Source of the DNA: an uncultured Chthonomonas sp.
GTDB lineage: Bacteria; Armatimonadota; Chthonomonadetes; Chthonomonadales; CAJBBX01
Length of the DNA: 48,187 bases
Direction of reading: 5' to 3'
Assembly (NCBI GenBank): GCA_903885605.1
Contig: CAISJD010000035.1
Span: forward strand, 1 to 48,187
Positions 35,384 to 46,508 of the stretch are shown here, in pieces; the first letter of the stretch is position 1, and the number at the start of each line of letters is the position of its first letter. The position numbers were made by a program, and so were the translations under genes. The notes beneath the pieces were generated by a model that worked only from the letters and a program-made list of their open reading frames with translations, searched no databases and was not told the origin of the DNA.

Positions 35384-36127
35384 ATGATACAGACAACCGG
35401 TCTGTCGAAGGCGTTCGTCGACCCCAAGCGCGGAGTGATCAAAGCCGTCTCGGATGTCTCGTTGGAGTGCCGCGCAGGCGAGGTGCTCGGCCTCCTCGGG
35501 CCCAACGGTGCAGGCAAGACAACCCTCCTTCGGATGGTCTCTACACTGCTGACCCCAACATCGGGCACGGCGACCGTGGCCGGGTGGGACATCCTGGGCG
35601 CTCCATCGGAGGTCCGCGCCAGGATCGGTTACCTCACCGGGGCCGCGGCCCCATACGACAAGCTCACACCGCGTGAGATGCTCGCCTACTTCGGCGCCCT
35701 GAACGGCATGGCGCCGGCGGCCGTCCGTACCCGTTCCGAGGAGCTGTTTGATCGCCTGGATATGGTCTCCTTCGCCGATCGCCGCTGCGAGCGCCTCTCA
35801 ACGGGCCAACGCCAACGCGTGAACATAGCTCGCGCGGTCGTCCATGATCCGCCGGTTCTGCTGCTGGATGAGCCCACCGCAGGTCTCGACGTCCTCGCCG
35901 CTCGCACCGTAATGGGGTTCATCCGTGATGGGCGATCCAGCGGTCGGGCGGTGCTCTTCTCGACCCACATCATGAGCGAGGTCGAGACGATCTGCGACCG
36001 CGTGGCCGTGATCCACCAGGGCTGTGTCGCCGCCGTGGGCACGACCGAAGAACTGCGCGCCCGCACGGGCCGCACGGCCTTTGAGCAGGTCTTCCTGAGC
36101 CTGATCGGAGAGGAGGGCACGGCTTGA
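35384..36127 (+). CDS. ABC transporter ATP-binding protein (NatA-like)
   Basis: The ATPase subunit of an ABC exporter, 247 residues. Walker A GPNGAGKTT lies at 39-47, the signature LSTGQRQRVNIA and Walker B VLLLDEPTAG follow, and the switch H lies in STHIMSE. The VIKAVSDVSLECRAGEV start and short length resemble NatA, the ATPase of a sodium-extruding system, but many ABC-2 exporters look similar. I place the start at the ATG at 35384; a GTG at 35363 is in frame, and neither has a clear ribosome binding site. The stop overlaps the permease start (TTGA), so the two are coupled. It is divergent from the hybrid kinase, with 173 bases between starts. Confidence 0.93.
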   Translation: MIQTTGLSKAFVDPKRGVIKAVSDVSLECRAGEVLGLLGPNGAGKTTLLRMVSTLLTPTSGTATVAGWDILGAPSEVRARIGYLTGAAAPYDKLTPREMLAYFGALNGMAPAAVRTRSEELFDRLDMVSFADRRCERLSTGQRQRVNIARAVVHDPPVLLLDEPTAGLDVLAARTVMGFIRDGRSSGRAVLFSTHIMSEVETICDRVAVIHQGCVAAVGTTEELRARTGRTAFEQVFLSLIGEEGTA

Positions 36128-37344
36128 AGCGCCCCAGTTCCCCCGCGCACGCCCCCCGTTGTGCGATGGTCGTCTTCTTGAAGGAGGTACGCGAGATCTT
36201 CCGCGACAAGAGGACGGTCTTCGGCGTCGTGATCTCGCCGCTTCTGCTCACGCCGGGCCTGCTGGCCCTGACCGGCGCCTTCCTGACCGGCGAGATGAAC
36301 CGCGCGCGCACCGAGGTCCTTCAGGTCGGCATCGTCCAGCCGGCGGGCGCCGAGGGAACGGCCCGTGCGCTCCGTGCCACGCCTAACGTGCGCTGGACGC
36401 CGGTGACCGCCGTGGAAGCAGAGCGCCGCGTCCGCGAGCGCGGCTTCGCCGCAGCGATCGTGCTGCCCGGCCGTGCCGACGCGCTACTGGTAGGCGGCCG
36501 CTCAGTGCCCGTGCGCGTGATCTACGACGCAGGCAGCGACAAGTCCAGCGGCGCCTTCATGCGCCTGCGCCTCGCCGTCGAGGCTGCAGGCCAGGCGGTG
36601 GCGCGGCTCCGGCTCCAACAGAAGGGTCTTAGCCCTGACTTCGCCTCCCCCTTCTCCGTGGTGGACGGCGCCCTGAAGACCGGCGGCGGCCCCGGGGCTC
36701 GGATGGTAGCCGTCCTGCTGCCCTACATGCTGGCGCTCGCCTGCTTCTCCAGCGGCGTCCATGCGGCGAACGACAGCGTGGCCGGCGAGAAGGAGCGTGG
36801 CACGCTGGAGACCCTCCTGGCCAGCCCCGCCACGCGCTCCGAGCTGGTGGCGGGCAAGTTCGCCGCGGTCACCTGCGTCTGCCTCACCGGCGCCCTGCTC
36901 TCCATCGCCGGGCTGCTGGTGCCCTTCTTCAGCGGCCTCAAGGCCTTCGAGTGGCTCGTCAAGGGCGGCCTGTCGGTGACGCCGCTGACCATCGTCGTCG
37001 TCCTGGTTATGCAGGCGCCGCTTGCCGTGCTCTTCTCAGGCCTCCTCCTCACGCTCTCCACGTTCGCCCGCAACCAGAAGGAGGCGCAGACCTACCTCGG
37101 CCCGCTGATGATGCTCATACTGGTACCCAGCATGATGTCGATGTTTCAGGGCGCCGAGGCGCCGAAATCCATGGCGATGGTCCCGGTTCTCAACGCGTCG
37201 CTTATCATTAAGCAGGCGCTCATGCAGAGCTATGACGTCGCATTCATCGGGCTCGCCCTGGCAGCGTCGATCGCCTACGCCGCCGCCGCGATGTTCGTGT
37301 GCGCTCGCATGTTCGGGCGCGAGACGGTCCTACTGCGCACCTAG
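36124..37344 (+). CDS. ABC-2 type permease (NatB-like)
   Basis: A membrane subunit of 406 residues paired with the ATPase upstream. It starts at a TTG that overlaps the previous TGA; a strong GAGGAGGG 7 bases upstream supports this start over the internal ATG at 36166. The N-terminal MVVFLKEVREIFRDKRT segment and the following helix (about 32-52) are typical. A long extracytoplasmic loop (about 55-200) contains no cysteines. Five more membrane helices run from about 195 to 400, with EKERGTLETLLASPATRSEL between the second and third, the conserved ABC-2 motif. The exported substrate is unknown. The gene lies 20 bases before the first SPFH gene. Confidence 0.9.
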   Translation: MKRPSSPAHAPRCAMVVFLKEVREIFRDKRTVFGVVISPLLLTPGLLALTGAFLTGEMNRARTEVLQVGIVQPAGAEGTARALRATPNVRWTPVTAVEAERRVRERGFAAAIVLPGRADALLVGGRSVPVRVIYDAGSDKSSGAFMRLRLAVEAAGQAVARLRLQQKGLSPDFASPFSVVDGALKTGGGPGARMVAVLLPYMLALACFSSGVHAANDSVAGEKERGTLETLLASPATRSELVAGKFAAVTCVCLTGALLSIAGLLVPFFSGLKAFEWLVKGGLSVTPLTIVVVLVMQAPLAVLFSGLLLTLSTFARNQKEAQTYLGPLMMLILVPSMMSMFQGAEAPKSMAMVPVLNASLIIKQALMQSYDVAFIGLALAASIAYAAAAMFVCARMFGRETVLLRT

Positions 37345-37364
37345 CGCAGACCTGGGAGGTGACT

Positions 37365-38354
37365 ATGGACGTAACTGCAGGCATGGTCCTGGGCTTCGTA
37401 GTGTGGTTCTTCGTCCGCTACGGCCTGGGGGGGTTCTACACTGTGGGCCAGAACGAGCGGGCCGTGAAGACGCGGTTCGGCCGGGCTGAGCGTATCCCCG
37501 GCCGTTCGACCCTCGACGACCCGATTTCCGACTCGCTCACGGACGAGGAGAAGCCGCGCTACGACTACCCCGTCGTCCGCGTGATCCCGCCCGGAGGCCC
37601 CTACTTCCGCTGGCCCTGGGAGCGGATCTACAAGGTTTCCGTGGCGACGCAGACGATGAACATGGCCATGGACCTGGATGACCCCGGCGCCAACGCCGCG
37701 GGCACCATCCTGGAGGCCGTCACCAAGGATCAACTCAACACGGGCCTTACAGGCCAGATCCGGTACCGCGTGGCCGAGGCGAACCTCTACGCCTACCTCT
37801 TCGGCGTTAAGCGGCCCATCGTCCATGTCATGGGCTACTTCGTCTCCATCCTGCGCGAGCGCATCGCCAACTTCTGCGCGCCGGAAGCCAAGGACCTGGC
37901 GCCGACGGACGGCCCCTCCAGCGAGCAGATCGGCGTCTCCATCAACGACCTCCGCAAGAACCTGCGCGACCTCAACGACCGCATGGAGCGCGAATGCCAG
38001 TCCTCGGTCTCGCGCTACGGCATCGTGCTGGAGGCCTCGCTCATCACCGGCATCGACCCGCCGCCGGACGTGGAGTCAGCCCTTGCCGCGATCAACACCG
38101 CGCACAATCAGGTCTCCAGCGAGGTGAGCCTCGCCCAGGCCGGCGCCGACCAGCGCATCGTTCAGTCGCGCCGCGCCGTGGAGATTGAGACCCTGAAGGC
38201 ACACGCCGAGGCCGAGCCCCTCAAGGCCCTGGCGGGCCAGCTCGCCGAGCTCAAGCGCTCGGGTCCCGAGGCCCTGGCCAACTACCTGCGCAATGTGCGG
38301 CTGCCGCTCTACGGCAAGACCCAGCGCGCCATCCTGGAGGCAGACAGGCGATGA
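37365..38354 (+). CDS. SPFH/band-7 domain membrane protein, first of a pair
   Basis: A 329-residue member of the SPFH superfamily (stomatin, prohibitin, flotillin, HflK/C). The ATG at 37365 follows GGGAGGTGA; the longer frame is rejected. An N-terminal hydrophobic segment (about 3-22) anchors it, then FYTVGQNERAVKTRFGR begins the SPFH domain, with a long charged coiled-coil-like stretch at about 225-310. The length and order with a second SPFH gene recall HflK-HflC, but hflX, ftsH and other HflKC partners are absent. It overlaps the next gene by ATGA. In this operon it may form a membrane scaffold around the ABC exporter, which is inference. Confidence 0.88.
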   Translation: MDVTAGMVLGFVVWFFVRYGLGGFYTVGQNERAVKTRFGRAERIPGRSTLDDPISDSLTDEEKPRYDYPVVRVIPPGGPYFRWPWERIYKVSVATQTMNMAMDLDDPGANAAGTILEAVTKDQLNTGLTGQIRYRVAEANLYAYLFGVKRPIVHVMGYFVSILRERIANFCAPEAKDLAPTDGPSSEQIGVSINDLRKNLRDLNDRMERECQSSVSRYGIVLEASLITGIDPPPDVESALAAINTAHNQVSSEVSLAQAGADQRIVQSRRAVEIETLKAHAEAEPLKALAGQLAELKRSGPEALANYLRNVRLPLYGKTQRAILEADRR

Positions 38355-39290
38355 ACACATTCAGTGCGGCCTTTATGACCTTCATCGCGTGCTTCATCAT
38401 CATTCCCCTCCTCGGGGGCATCGCCCGCCGCCTGGGCGCCTACGAGATCGTCCACGAGGCCACCCAGCGCGTCTACGTCCTCTTCGGCAACGTGGTGGGC
38501 ATCCTTGACGAGCCCGGCCTCCATTGCCTGTGGTCGGAGTTCGGCTGGCGGGGTCTCCTGGTGAACTGGCTGGGTAAGTGCCACGTCCTCGACATGCGCA
38601 TGGACCAGGAGTATGTCCGTAGCCAGGCCGTGAACTCGGAAGAGGGCGCCCCCATGGGGATCGGCGTCTGGTATGAGATGTACGTCAGCGACCCGGTCGC
38701 CTTCCTCTTCCGCAACGCCGACCCGCGTGGCTCCCTGGCCGCCAACGTCAGCAGCGCCACGGTCCGGTGCCTCAGCAACATGCCGCTGGAGGCCATGCTT
38801 GAGGATCGGCACACCATGAGCCAGACGGTTCGCGCCGAGGTGTCGCCCAAGTCCAGCGAGTGGGGCTACCAGATCGGCTCCGTCTACGTTCGCAAGGTCC
38901 ACTTCCGCGACGCGGGCATGATCCGCCAGATCGAGGCCAAGGTGGTGAACCGCCTCCGCCAGGTCACCTCGGCCATCAAGCAAGCCGGCGCCAACCAGGT
39001 CTCGGTCATCACCAGCACCGCCGAGCGCGATGCGGCCACCGAGTTCGCCCGGGCCGCGGCCATGCGCCCGGCGATCATCGGCGCCGCGCTCCACGAGATC
39101 GGGAAGGACCCCGAGATCGCCGACGGGCTCTTCCTCGTCCTGGAGACCCAGCAGCTGCTGGCCAGCTCCGCCACCGTCACGCTCATCCCGCAGGGCTCAG
39201 GCGCCCTGGGCGGACTGCTGGCGGCCGGCGATTCGCCGTTGGCCCTGCCGGCGGCGCGTCCCACGCCGCCGCCGGCCAGGCACACTCCGG

Positions 39291-39298
<8 letters not shown>
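38351..39298 (+). CDS. SPFH/band-7 domain membrane protein, second of a pair
   Basis: A 315-residue SPFH-family protein translationally coupled (ATGA) to the previous one. One N-terminal membrane segment (about 6-25) is followed by YEIVHEATQRVYVLFG and the SPFH core. The conserved EAMLEDRHTMSQTVRAEV and WGYQIGSVYVRKVHFRD segments match HflC-like proteins, where the latter is the end of the SPFH fold. A coiled-coil-like helix at about 205-255 includes AERDAATEFARAAAMRP. The C-terminus is Pro-rich. Its stop lies inside an 8-base overlap with the convergent M16 protease gene. Function together with its partner: probable hetero-oligomeric membrane microdomain protein. Confidence 0.88.
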
Positions 39299-42032
<2,734 letters not shown>

Positions 42033-42043
42033 GGGGGCGCCTC

Positions 42044-42559
42044 CTATGGGCGGGCTGAAGGCCAATCGAGCCTCCGAATGGACTGCGCGGCGACGGGCCC
42101 TCGAGACGCCGCCTCGGCCGCGGTGAGGCCGCCCGGCAGCCGTAGCCCCGGAGCGACCTCTGCCAGCGGGAGCAGCACGAAGGCGCGTTGGGCCATGCGC
42201 GGGTGCGGCAGCGTCAGCCGATCGCCCTTGAGCCGGGCCCGGCCGAGCAGAAGCAGGTCTATATCGATGGTGCGCGGAGCATGGGGCGTGGGCCGGTCGC
42301 GGCCGCCGAGCCGCTCCACCTGTTCGATGGCGTCGAGGATGGCCGGCGGCGAGAGGTTCGTCGCCACTGCGGCCACGGCGTTCAGGTAGGCGGGGCGCTC
42401 CTCGCCAGGGGCTCCCACATGCTCGGTCTCATACAGGCCGGAGACCGTCACCGGGGTCAGGCCGCACCGTGCCAGCCGGTCCAGTGCGAGGGCCAGATGG
42501 GCCTGTCGGTCTCCTACGTTGGACCCGAGCGAGAGGTAGGCGATTGCAGGGCGCTTCAT
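42044..42559 (-). CDS. folK: 2-amino-4-hydroxy-6-hydroxymethyldihydropteridine pyrophosphokinase
   Basis: A cytoplasmic folate-biosynthesis enzyme (HPPK) that transfers pyrophosphate from ATP to 6-hydroxymethyl-7,8-dihydropterin. 171 residues, normal length. YLSLGSNVGDR near the N-terminus, the VSGLYETEHVG stretch, and APRTIDIDLLLLG (with the metal-binding aspartates) followed by LTLPHPRMAQRAFVL are all conserved HPPK motifs. No folP or folB gene is nearby; it precedes an M16 protease by 11 bases, so the two are probably co-transcribed. The ribosome binding site is weak. Confidence 0.96.
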   Translation of the reverse strand: MKRPAIAYLSLGSNVGDRQAHLALALDRLARCGLTPVTVSGLYETEHVGAPGEERPAYLNAVAAVATNLSPPAILDAIEQVERLGGRDRPTPHAPRTIDIDLLLLGRARLKGDRLTLPHPRMAQRAFVLLPLAEVAPGLRLPGGLTAAEAASRGPVAAQSIRRLDWPSARP

Positions 42560-42600
42560 GGAAGGCCATTATGCAGCCTTCCGGGCGTGGGCACAAGCAG

Positions 42601-42636
42601 AACGGCCCCCGGCGTTGCAGCGAACCGGGGGCCGTT
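42601..42636 (-). terminator. hairpin terminator after the pilin-like gene
   Basis: AACGGCCCCCGG and CCGGGGGCCGTT form a perfect 12-bp stem with a 12-base loop, 14 bases beyond the pilin-like stop on the minus strand. It separates that gene from folK. The stem is almost identical to that of the hairpin at 11184-11214. Only a poor T-rich stretch follows. Confidence 0.65.
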
Positions 42637-42650
42637 GAGCAGTTACGAGC

Positions 42651-43421
42651 TTACGGGAAGTCGATCAGGGCCGGATCCCAGCCGTTGGTGCAAGCATCGG
42701 CGTTCCACGCCCAATGCATATCGACGTCGTTCGCCGCCGGGTTGCACTGGATCTGCCGATGGGCGCTCATGCGCATGAACTTCACGTGGCCGTCCACGAA
42801 CGAGGCGTTGTTCGAGGAGGTCTTGTGGAACGCCCACTGGCCGGAGCCGGAGTGCGGCGCGCCGGTCTGCCAGTTCTCGATCAGCATGACGCGGTTGACG
42901 GGGGCCTGGTACATGGCAAGGCCGCGCTTGCAGCGAGCCGCCACGGCGTTGGCCAGCTTCCACTCGTAGCTGATGCCGTCGAACTTGTAGCCGAGCTGGG
43001 CCATGCGGGTCATCGACTGGCCGCCGGAGAACCAGTCTTTGTAGGTGCCGGGAGCAGAGCTCGGGCACTGGAAGATCTGGGCGTTCTTGACGTACGGGTA
43101 GACGGCGACCGCCCACCACTGGGCCTGCATGTGGAAGTCGTCGACGCCGCGGCCGTCAGCCTGGTTCCAGCACTGGAAGTCGCCGCCGGGACATCCGCCG
43201 TGCGAGCACTCCGGCCGACCGGCCATGAACTGCTCGTCGTAGTCCTGGGTGTACATCAGCATGCCGGTGGTCAGCTGCTTCAGGTTGCTGGCGCAGGTGG
43301 TCTTGCGGGCTTGCTCACGGGCACGTGCGAATACCGGGAAGAGGATGGCTGCCAGGATCGCGATGATCGCGATTACCACCAGCAGCTCGATGAGGGTGAA
43401 CCCTCGTTTGCGGACCTGCAT
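42651..43421 (-). CDS. type IV pilin-like protein with prepilin methylation signal
   Basis: A 256-residue pseudopilin-type protein. AAAGGAG precedes the ATG. The prepilin peptidase site is R6-G7/F8-TLIE12, with the conserved E at +5 and a long hydrophobic helix to about residue 32. The rest is a soluble domain with nine cysteines. Near the C-terminus H199 [11 protein letters not shown]210 GHVKF matches the H-x-DG signature of a pilin-like family abundant in Planctomycetota and Armatimonadota, though with 10 residues between H and D where 9 is usual. The ARAREQARK and TQDYDEQF segments are, in my knowledge, Armatimonadota-type. It follows a tiny lipoprotein gene by 56 bases. Its function (secretion pseudopilin or surface fibre) is unknown. 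Confidence 0.93.
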   Translation of the reverse strand: MQVRKRGFTLIELLVVIAIIAILAAILFPVFARAREQARKTTCASNLKQLTTGMLMYTQDYDEQFMAGRPECSHGGCPGGDFQCWNQADGRGVDDFHMQAQWWAVAVYPYVKNAQIFQCPSSAPGTYKDWFSGGQSMTRMAQLGYKFDGISYEWKLANAVAARCKRGLAMYQAPVNRVMLIENWQTGAPHSGSGQWAFHKTSSNNASFVDGHVKFMRMSAHRQIQCNPAANDVDMHWAWNADACTNGWDPALIDFP

Positions 43422-43477
43422 TGCTAGCTCCTTTGGTCATGTGGACGCCGCCATGACGCCCACGGTTCGGGTCTGAC

Positions 43478-43711
43478 CTACTTGCCTGTGAGGCCGCCGG
43501 GCGCATTGCCCAGGGCCCCGGTACCGCCGGTAGTCCCGCCGGGGCCCGGAGTGGCGGTCCCACCCGGGGGATGGCCGGCAGTCAGAGCGCCGGTCTGGCC
43601 CGGCATCGGCGGCTTGTTGCTGACACCGGGTCCTGGGGGCGACTTCTTGGGGCCGCATCCCGCCAGGATCAGGCTCAGCGGAATGAGCGCCAGCATCGAT
43701 CTGCGCAACAC
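43478..43711 (-). CDS. small Gly/Pro-rich lipoprotein
   Basis: A 77-residue protein of unknown function. It starts at a GTG at 43711; an ATG at 43696 is also in frame and could be used instead. The lipobox LAGC follows a short hydrophobic segment (SMLALIPLSLI), so the mature protein is about 58 residues starting CGPKK. The mature part is almost entirely Gly, Pro, Ala, Thr and Ser with repeated PGPG and GGT motifs, so it is probably disordered. It heads the operon with the pilin-like gene, behind a promoter and a leader hairpin. It could be a surface linker or spacer. A longer frame to 43810 lacks start signals and is rejected. Confidence 0.7.
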   Translation of the reverse strand: MLRRSMLALIPLSLILAGCGPKKSPPGPGVSNKPPMPGQTGALTAGHPPGGTATPGPGGTTGGTGALGNAPGGLTGK

Positions 43712-43742
43712 CTTCTCACGTTCTCCTTCGTGCCGGGATCGG

Positions 43743-43773
43743 GCATGGCTGCATTTCAGGGGTGCAGCCATGC
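43743..43773 (-). promoter_or_regulatory. hairpin in the 5' leader of the lipoprotein-pilin operon
   Basis: GCATGGCTGCA (43743-43753) and TGCAGCCATGC (43763-43773) form a perfect 11-bp inverted repeat with a 9-base loop. It lies between the predicted promoter at 43841-43869 and the first start codon at 43711, so it would be part of the leader RNA. No T-run follows, which argues against a simple attenuator. It may also be a protein-binding palindrome. Confidence 0.55.
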
Positions 43774-43840
43774 TCGTTCCGCATGTACCCAGGGTAGTCC
43801 TTGGGTTCACTCCCCGTCCGGCAGTGCGTCGCCATGCAGA

Positions 43841-43869
43841 AGCGTAGCAACAGAGCCCGCATCTGTCAA
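43841..43869 (-). promoter_or_regulatory. sigma70-like promoter for the lipoprotein-pilin operon
   Basis: On the minus strand TTGACA (43869-43864) is a perfect -35 box. After 17 bases comes TACGCT (43846-43841), a partial -10 box preceded by an extended TGC element. Transcription would start near 43834, giving a leader of roughly 120 bases with the inverted repeat at 43743-43773. In the rest of the divergent gap (43870-44004) I see no convincing plus-strand promoter for the PpiC gene. Confidence 0.6.
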
Positions 43870-44004
43870 GGGCTTTCGGTCTATTCGCCGCCCCGAGCGG
43901 TCCTTCCTCCCTGTCTTGGGCCGGATCGCAAAATCGCCGGGCCGCCCGACGGGCGCGGGTACCATACAGGCATAGTCACACCGGCCAATGGAGGGCATCC
44001 CAAC

Positions 44005-45027
44005 TTGAAGCGATATGCAGCAATCGGCGCTCTGGCGCTCCTGGCGGCTCTGGCGGGATGCCAGAGCGGCCCGAAAGTAGCGGCCACCGTCAGTGGCGAG
44101 AAGATCACCGAGGAGGAGTTCTTCGCTCGCGTCCAGGAAGTCGACGCCATCGAGCTTTATGGCTCCGCCCGATCCGGCGGCTCAGCAAAGGCCGGCGAGT
44201 ACGCCATGCAGCAGCTCATCACCGAGCGCATCATGGAGAAGCTGGCCGCCGATAAGGGCGTAAAGGTGACCGACGCCCAGGTCGATGCCTACATCGCGTT
44301 CACCAAGAAGTTCCCGGAGGCCGGCGGCGTCACCGGGCCGAACCCCATGCGCAGCGAGGCGGCGGCCAAGCGGGAGGCCCGGATGCAATTGGTCATCCGT
44401 TCACTCGCCATGAAGCCGCTGAACATCGGTCCCGCAGACCTGCAGGCCATGTACAACCAGCTCAAGCCCCGCCTGATGGAGCCCGCCCAGGTGCGCTTCC
44501 GCGTCATTATGGTGAGCTCCAAGGGCGCCGCTGCCGAGGTCATGAAGAGCCTCAAGGCCGGTGTCTCCTTCGAGACCCTGGCCCTGACCAAGTCTGAGGA
44601 CACCTCCACCAAGTCCAAGGGCGGCGATAGCGGCTTCGTGCCCGAGCCCGGCCTCCCGCCGGCCCTGGCCGCCGCCATCAAGAAGCTCACGCCCAACCAG
44701 ACCGCGCCGGACTTCGTGTCCGTGACGTTCCCGGGCCAGCAGGGGCAGCCCCCTGTCACCCGCTTCTTCCTCCCGCGCCTCCTGCAAACCAAGCCGGGCC
44801 GCCTGATGCCCATGGACGAAGTGAAGCCGCTGATCGAGGGCATGGTGCTGCAGCAGAAGGACGCCAACTCCCCCATGCGCGTCCGCGACCTGGTGCGCGA
44901 CTTCACCGACAAGGCCGACATCAAGGTTGAGTTGCCGCAGTACAAGGACCTGGTGCAGAAGATTCGCGACTCGCTGAAGGCTCAGCCCCAGGAAATGCCC
45001 TCCGCCCCGCCCGCGCCGGGCCGGTAG
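44005..45027 (+). CDS. SurA/PpiC-type peptidyl-prolyl isomerase lipoprotein
   Basis: A membrane-attached parvulin-type chaperone of 340 residues. It starts at a TTG with GGAGGG 9 bases upstream; the longer frame to 43801 is rejected. The lipobox LAGC at 16-19 follows a hydrophobic segment (MKRYAAIGALALLAALAGCQ). A SurA_N-like helical region spans about 25-150, including the ITEEEFFARV and ITERIMEKLAADKGVKVT stretches typical of the family. The parvulin domain spans about 150-270: QVRFRVIMVSS, SFETLALTKSED and KGGDSGFV are its conserved parts. It helps to fold secreted proteins. The MazG gene starts 10 bases downstream. Confidence 0.92.
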   Translation: MKRYAAIGALALLAALAGCQSGPKVAATVSGEKITEEEFFARVQEVDAIELYGSARSGGSAKAGEYAMQQLITERIMEKLAADKGVKVTDAQVDAYIAFTKKFPEAGGVTGPNPMRSEAAAKREARMQLVIRSLAMKPLNIGPADLQAMYNQLKPRLMEPAQVRFRVIMVSSKGAAAEVMKSLKAGVSFETLALTKSEDTSTKSKGGDSGFVPEPGLPPALAAAIKKLTPNQTAPDFVSVTFPGQQGQPPVTRFFLPRLLQTKPGRLMPMDEVKPLIEGMVLQQKDANSPMRVRDLVRDFTDKADIKVELPQYKDLVQKIRDSLKAQPQEMPSAPPAPGR

Positions 45028-45037
45028 CCCCATCGCC

Positions 45038-46495
45038 ATGCTCACGCTGGTCGGGCTAGGTCCGGCAGATGCCGGCGGCCTCTCCGTGGCCGCGCGCGAT
45101 GCCCTGCGCGCGGCCACGAAGCTCTATCTGCGGACCGGTATCCATCCGGCCGCCGTCGAGTTGGCGGCTCAGGGGCTTCAGTTCAAGACCTTCGACGCCC
45201 TCTACGAGGCCGGCGAGTCCTTCTCCGAGGTCTACGCCGAGATCGCCCGCCGCGTGCTTGAGGTCGGACGCTCCGACGACGTCGTCTACGCCGTGCCGGG
45301 CCACCCGCTGGTGGGCGAGGAGGCCGCCCGGCTGATCCTCGCCGCAGCCCGTGAGGAGGGCCTCCCCGTCCGCGTCATCGGCTCCGCCAGCTTCATAGAG
45401 CCGGCGCTGGCCGCCGCGGGGGCCTCGTTAGGCGAAGGGCTCTGCATCGTCGATGCCCTGGCCATGGATCGCCTGCAGGTCCGGACCGACCTCGCCACGC
45501 TGATCTACCAGGTCTACGACCGCCGGACCGCCTCCGACGTGAAGCTTGCCCTCATGCGCCGCTTCCCCGACGAGTGGGAGGTCACCGTGGTCCGCGCCGC
45601 CGGCGTGGCGGGGCAGGAGAGCGTCGAGCGGCTACCCCTGTACCGGCTGGACCGCGTTGACCACGACCACCTGACCAGCGTCTACGTGCCGCCCCTGCCC
45701 GAGGGGCGCCGGGTCACCATGGACGACCTGGTGGCCGTCATGGCCCGCCTCCGCGCCGAGGACGGCTGCCCGTGGGACCGGGAGCAAGACCACCTCACGC
45801 TGCGTCACTACCTTTTCGAGGAGTGCTGCGAGGCCATCGATGCCATCGACGCCGGCGACATGGACCACCTCTGCGAGGAGCTGGGCGACATCCTGCTGCA
45901 GATCGTCTTCCACGCGCAGATCGAGGACGAGGTGGGCGGCTTCACCACAGACGATGTGATCCGCGGCATCGTGGAGAAGCTCATTCGCCGCCACCCGCAC
46001 GTCTTCGCCGACGGCGCCGCCGAGGACCCGGACGCAGTGGTTCGCACCTGGGAGCGGATCAAGCAGGACGAGCGAGCCGGCTCCGCACCGCAGTCCGTGC
46101 TGCACGGTGTGCCGGCCGCCCTGCCGGCCCTCATGCGCGCCATGGCCGTGAGCAAGAAGGCTGTCCGCGTGGGCTTCGAGTGGGACTGCCTCGATGATGT
46201 GCTGGACAAGGTCGAAGAGGAGCTCCATGAGCTTCGCGCCGCCATCGCCGAGGACGACGCGGCCCACGTGCGAGCCGAGATCGGCGACCTGCTCTTCGCC
46301 ATCGTCAACGTCGCTCGCTGGCGGAAGGTCGATCCCGAGGAGGCGCTCCGAGCCATGCTGGCGCGGTTCACTGCCCGGTTCGCCTACATCGAGGCCGGGG
46401 CCGCCGACCAGGGCCGCGAGCTGGAGACGCTGACGCTGGCCGAGATGGACGCCCTCTGGGACGAGGCCAAGGCCAAGGGGATAGGGGCGTCATAG
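45038..46495 (+). CDS. mazG: tetrapyrrole methylase-like / MazG nucleotide pyrophosphohydrolase fusion (YabN type)
   Basis: A 485-residue YabN-like protein. The N-terminal about 220 residues resemble the SAM-dependent tetrapyrrole methylase fold (LVGLGPADAGGLS, YAVPGHPLVGEEAARLI); its methyltransferase role in this family is unproven. The C-terminal MazG domain hydrolyses nucleoside triphosphates, probably cleaning the pool. It has the metal motif E262-xx-E265 with E281-xx-D284 (EECCEAID and EELGDILLQ), the CPWDREQDH start and the second-half EEELHELRAAIAEDD with EIGDLLFAIVNVARW. It lies 10 bases after the PpiC gene and 13 bases before the phosphodiester glycosidase gene, so all are probably one transcript. 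Confidence 0.95.
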   Translation: MLTLVGLGPADAGGLSVAARDALRAATKLYLRTGIHPAAVELAAQGLQFKTFDALYEAGESFSEVYAEIARRVLEVGRSDDVVYAVPGHPLVGEEAARLILAAAREEGLPVRVIGSASFIEPALAAAGASLGEGLCIVDALAMDRLQVRTDLATLIYQVYDRRTASDVKLALMRRFPDEWEVTVVRAAGVAGQESVERLPLYRLDRVDHDHLTSVYVPPLPEGRRVTMDDLVAVMARLRAEDGCPWDREQDHLTLRHYLFEECCEAIDAIDAGDMDHLCEELGDILLQIVFHAQIEDEVGGFTTDDVIRGIVEKLIRRHPHVFADGAAEDPDAVVRTWERIKQDERAGSAPQSVLHGVPAALPALMRAMAVSKKAVRVGFEWDCLDDVLDKVEEELHELRAAIAEDDAAHVRAEIGDLLFAIVNVARWRKVDPEEALRAMLARFTARFAYIEAGAADQGRELETLTLAEMDALWDEAKAKGIGAS

Positions 46496-46508
46496 GAGGA
46501 CGGTGGAC

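Noticed and set aside
42033-42065. Longer start (TTG at 42065) for the M16 protease
   Set aside because: It overlaps folK and lacks a ribosome binding site; the GTG at 42032 has AGGAGG and a clean signal peptide.
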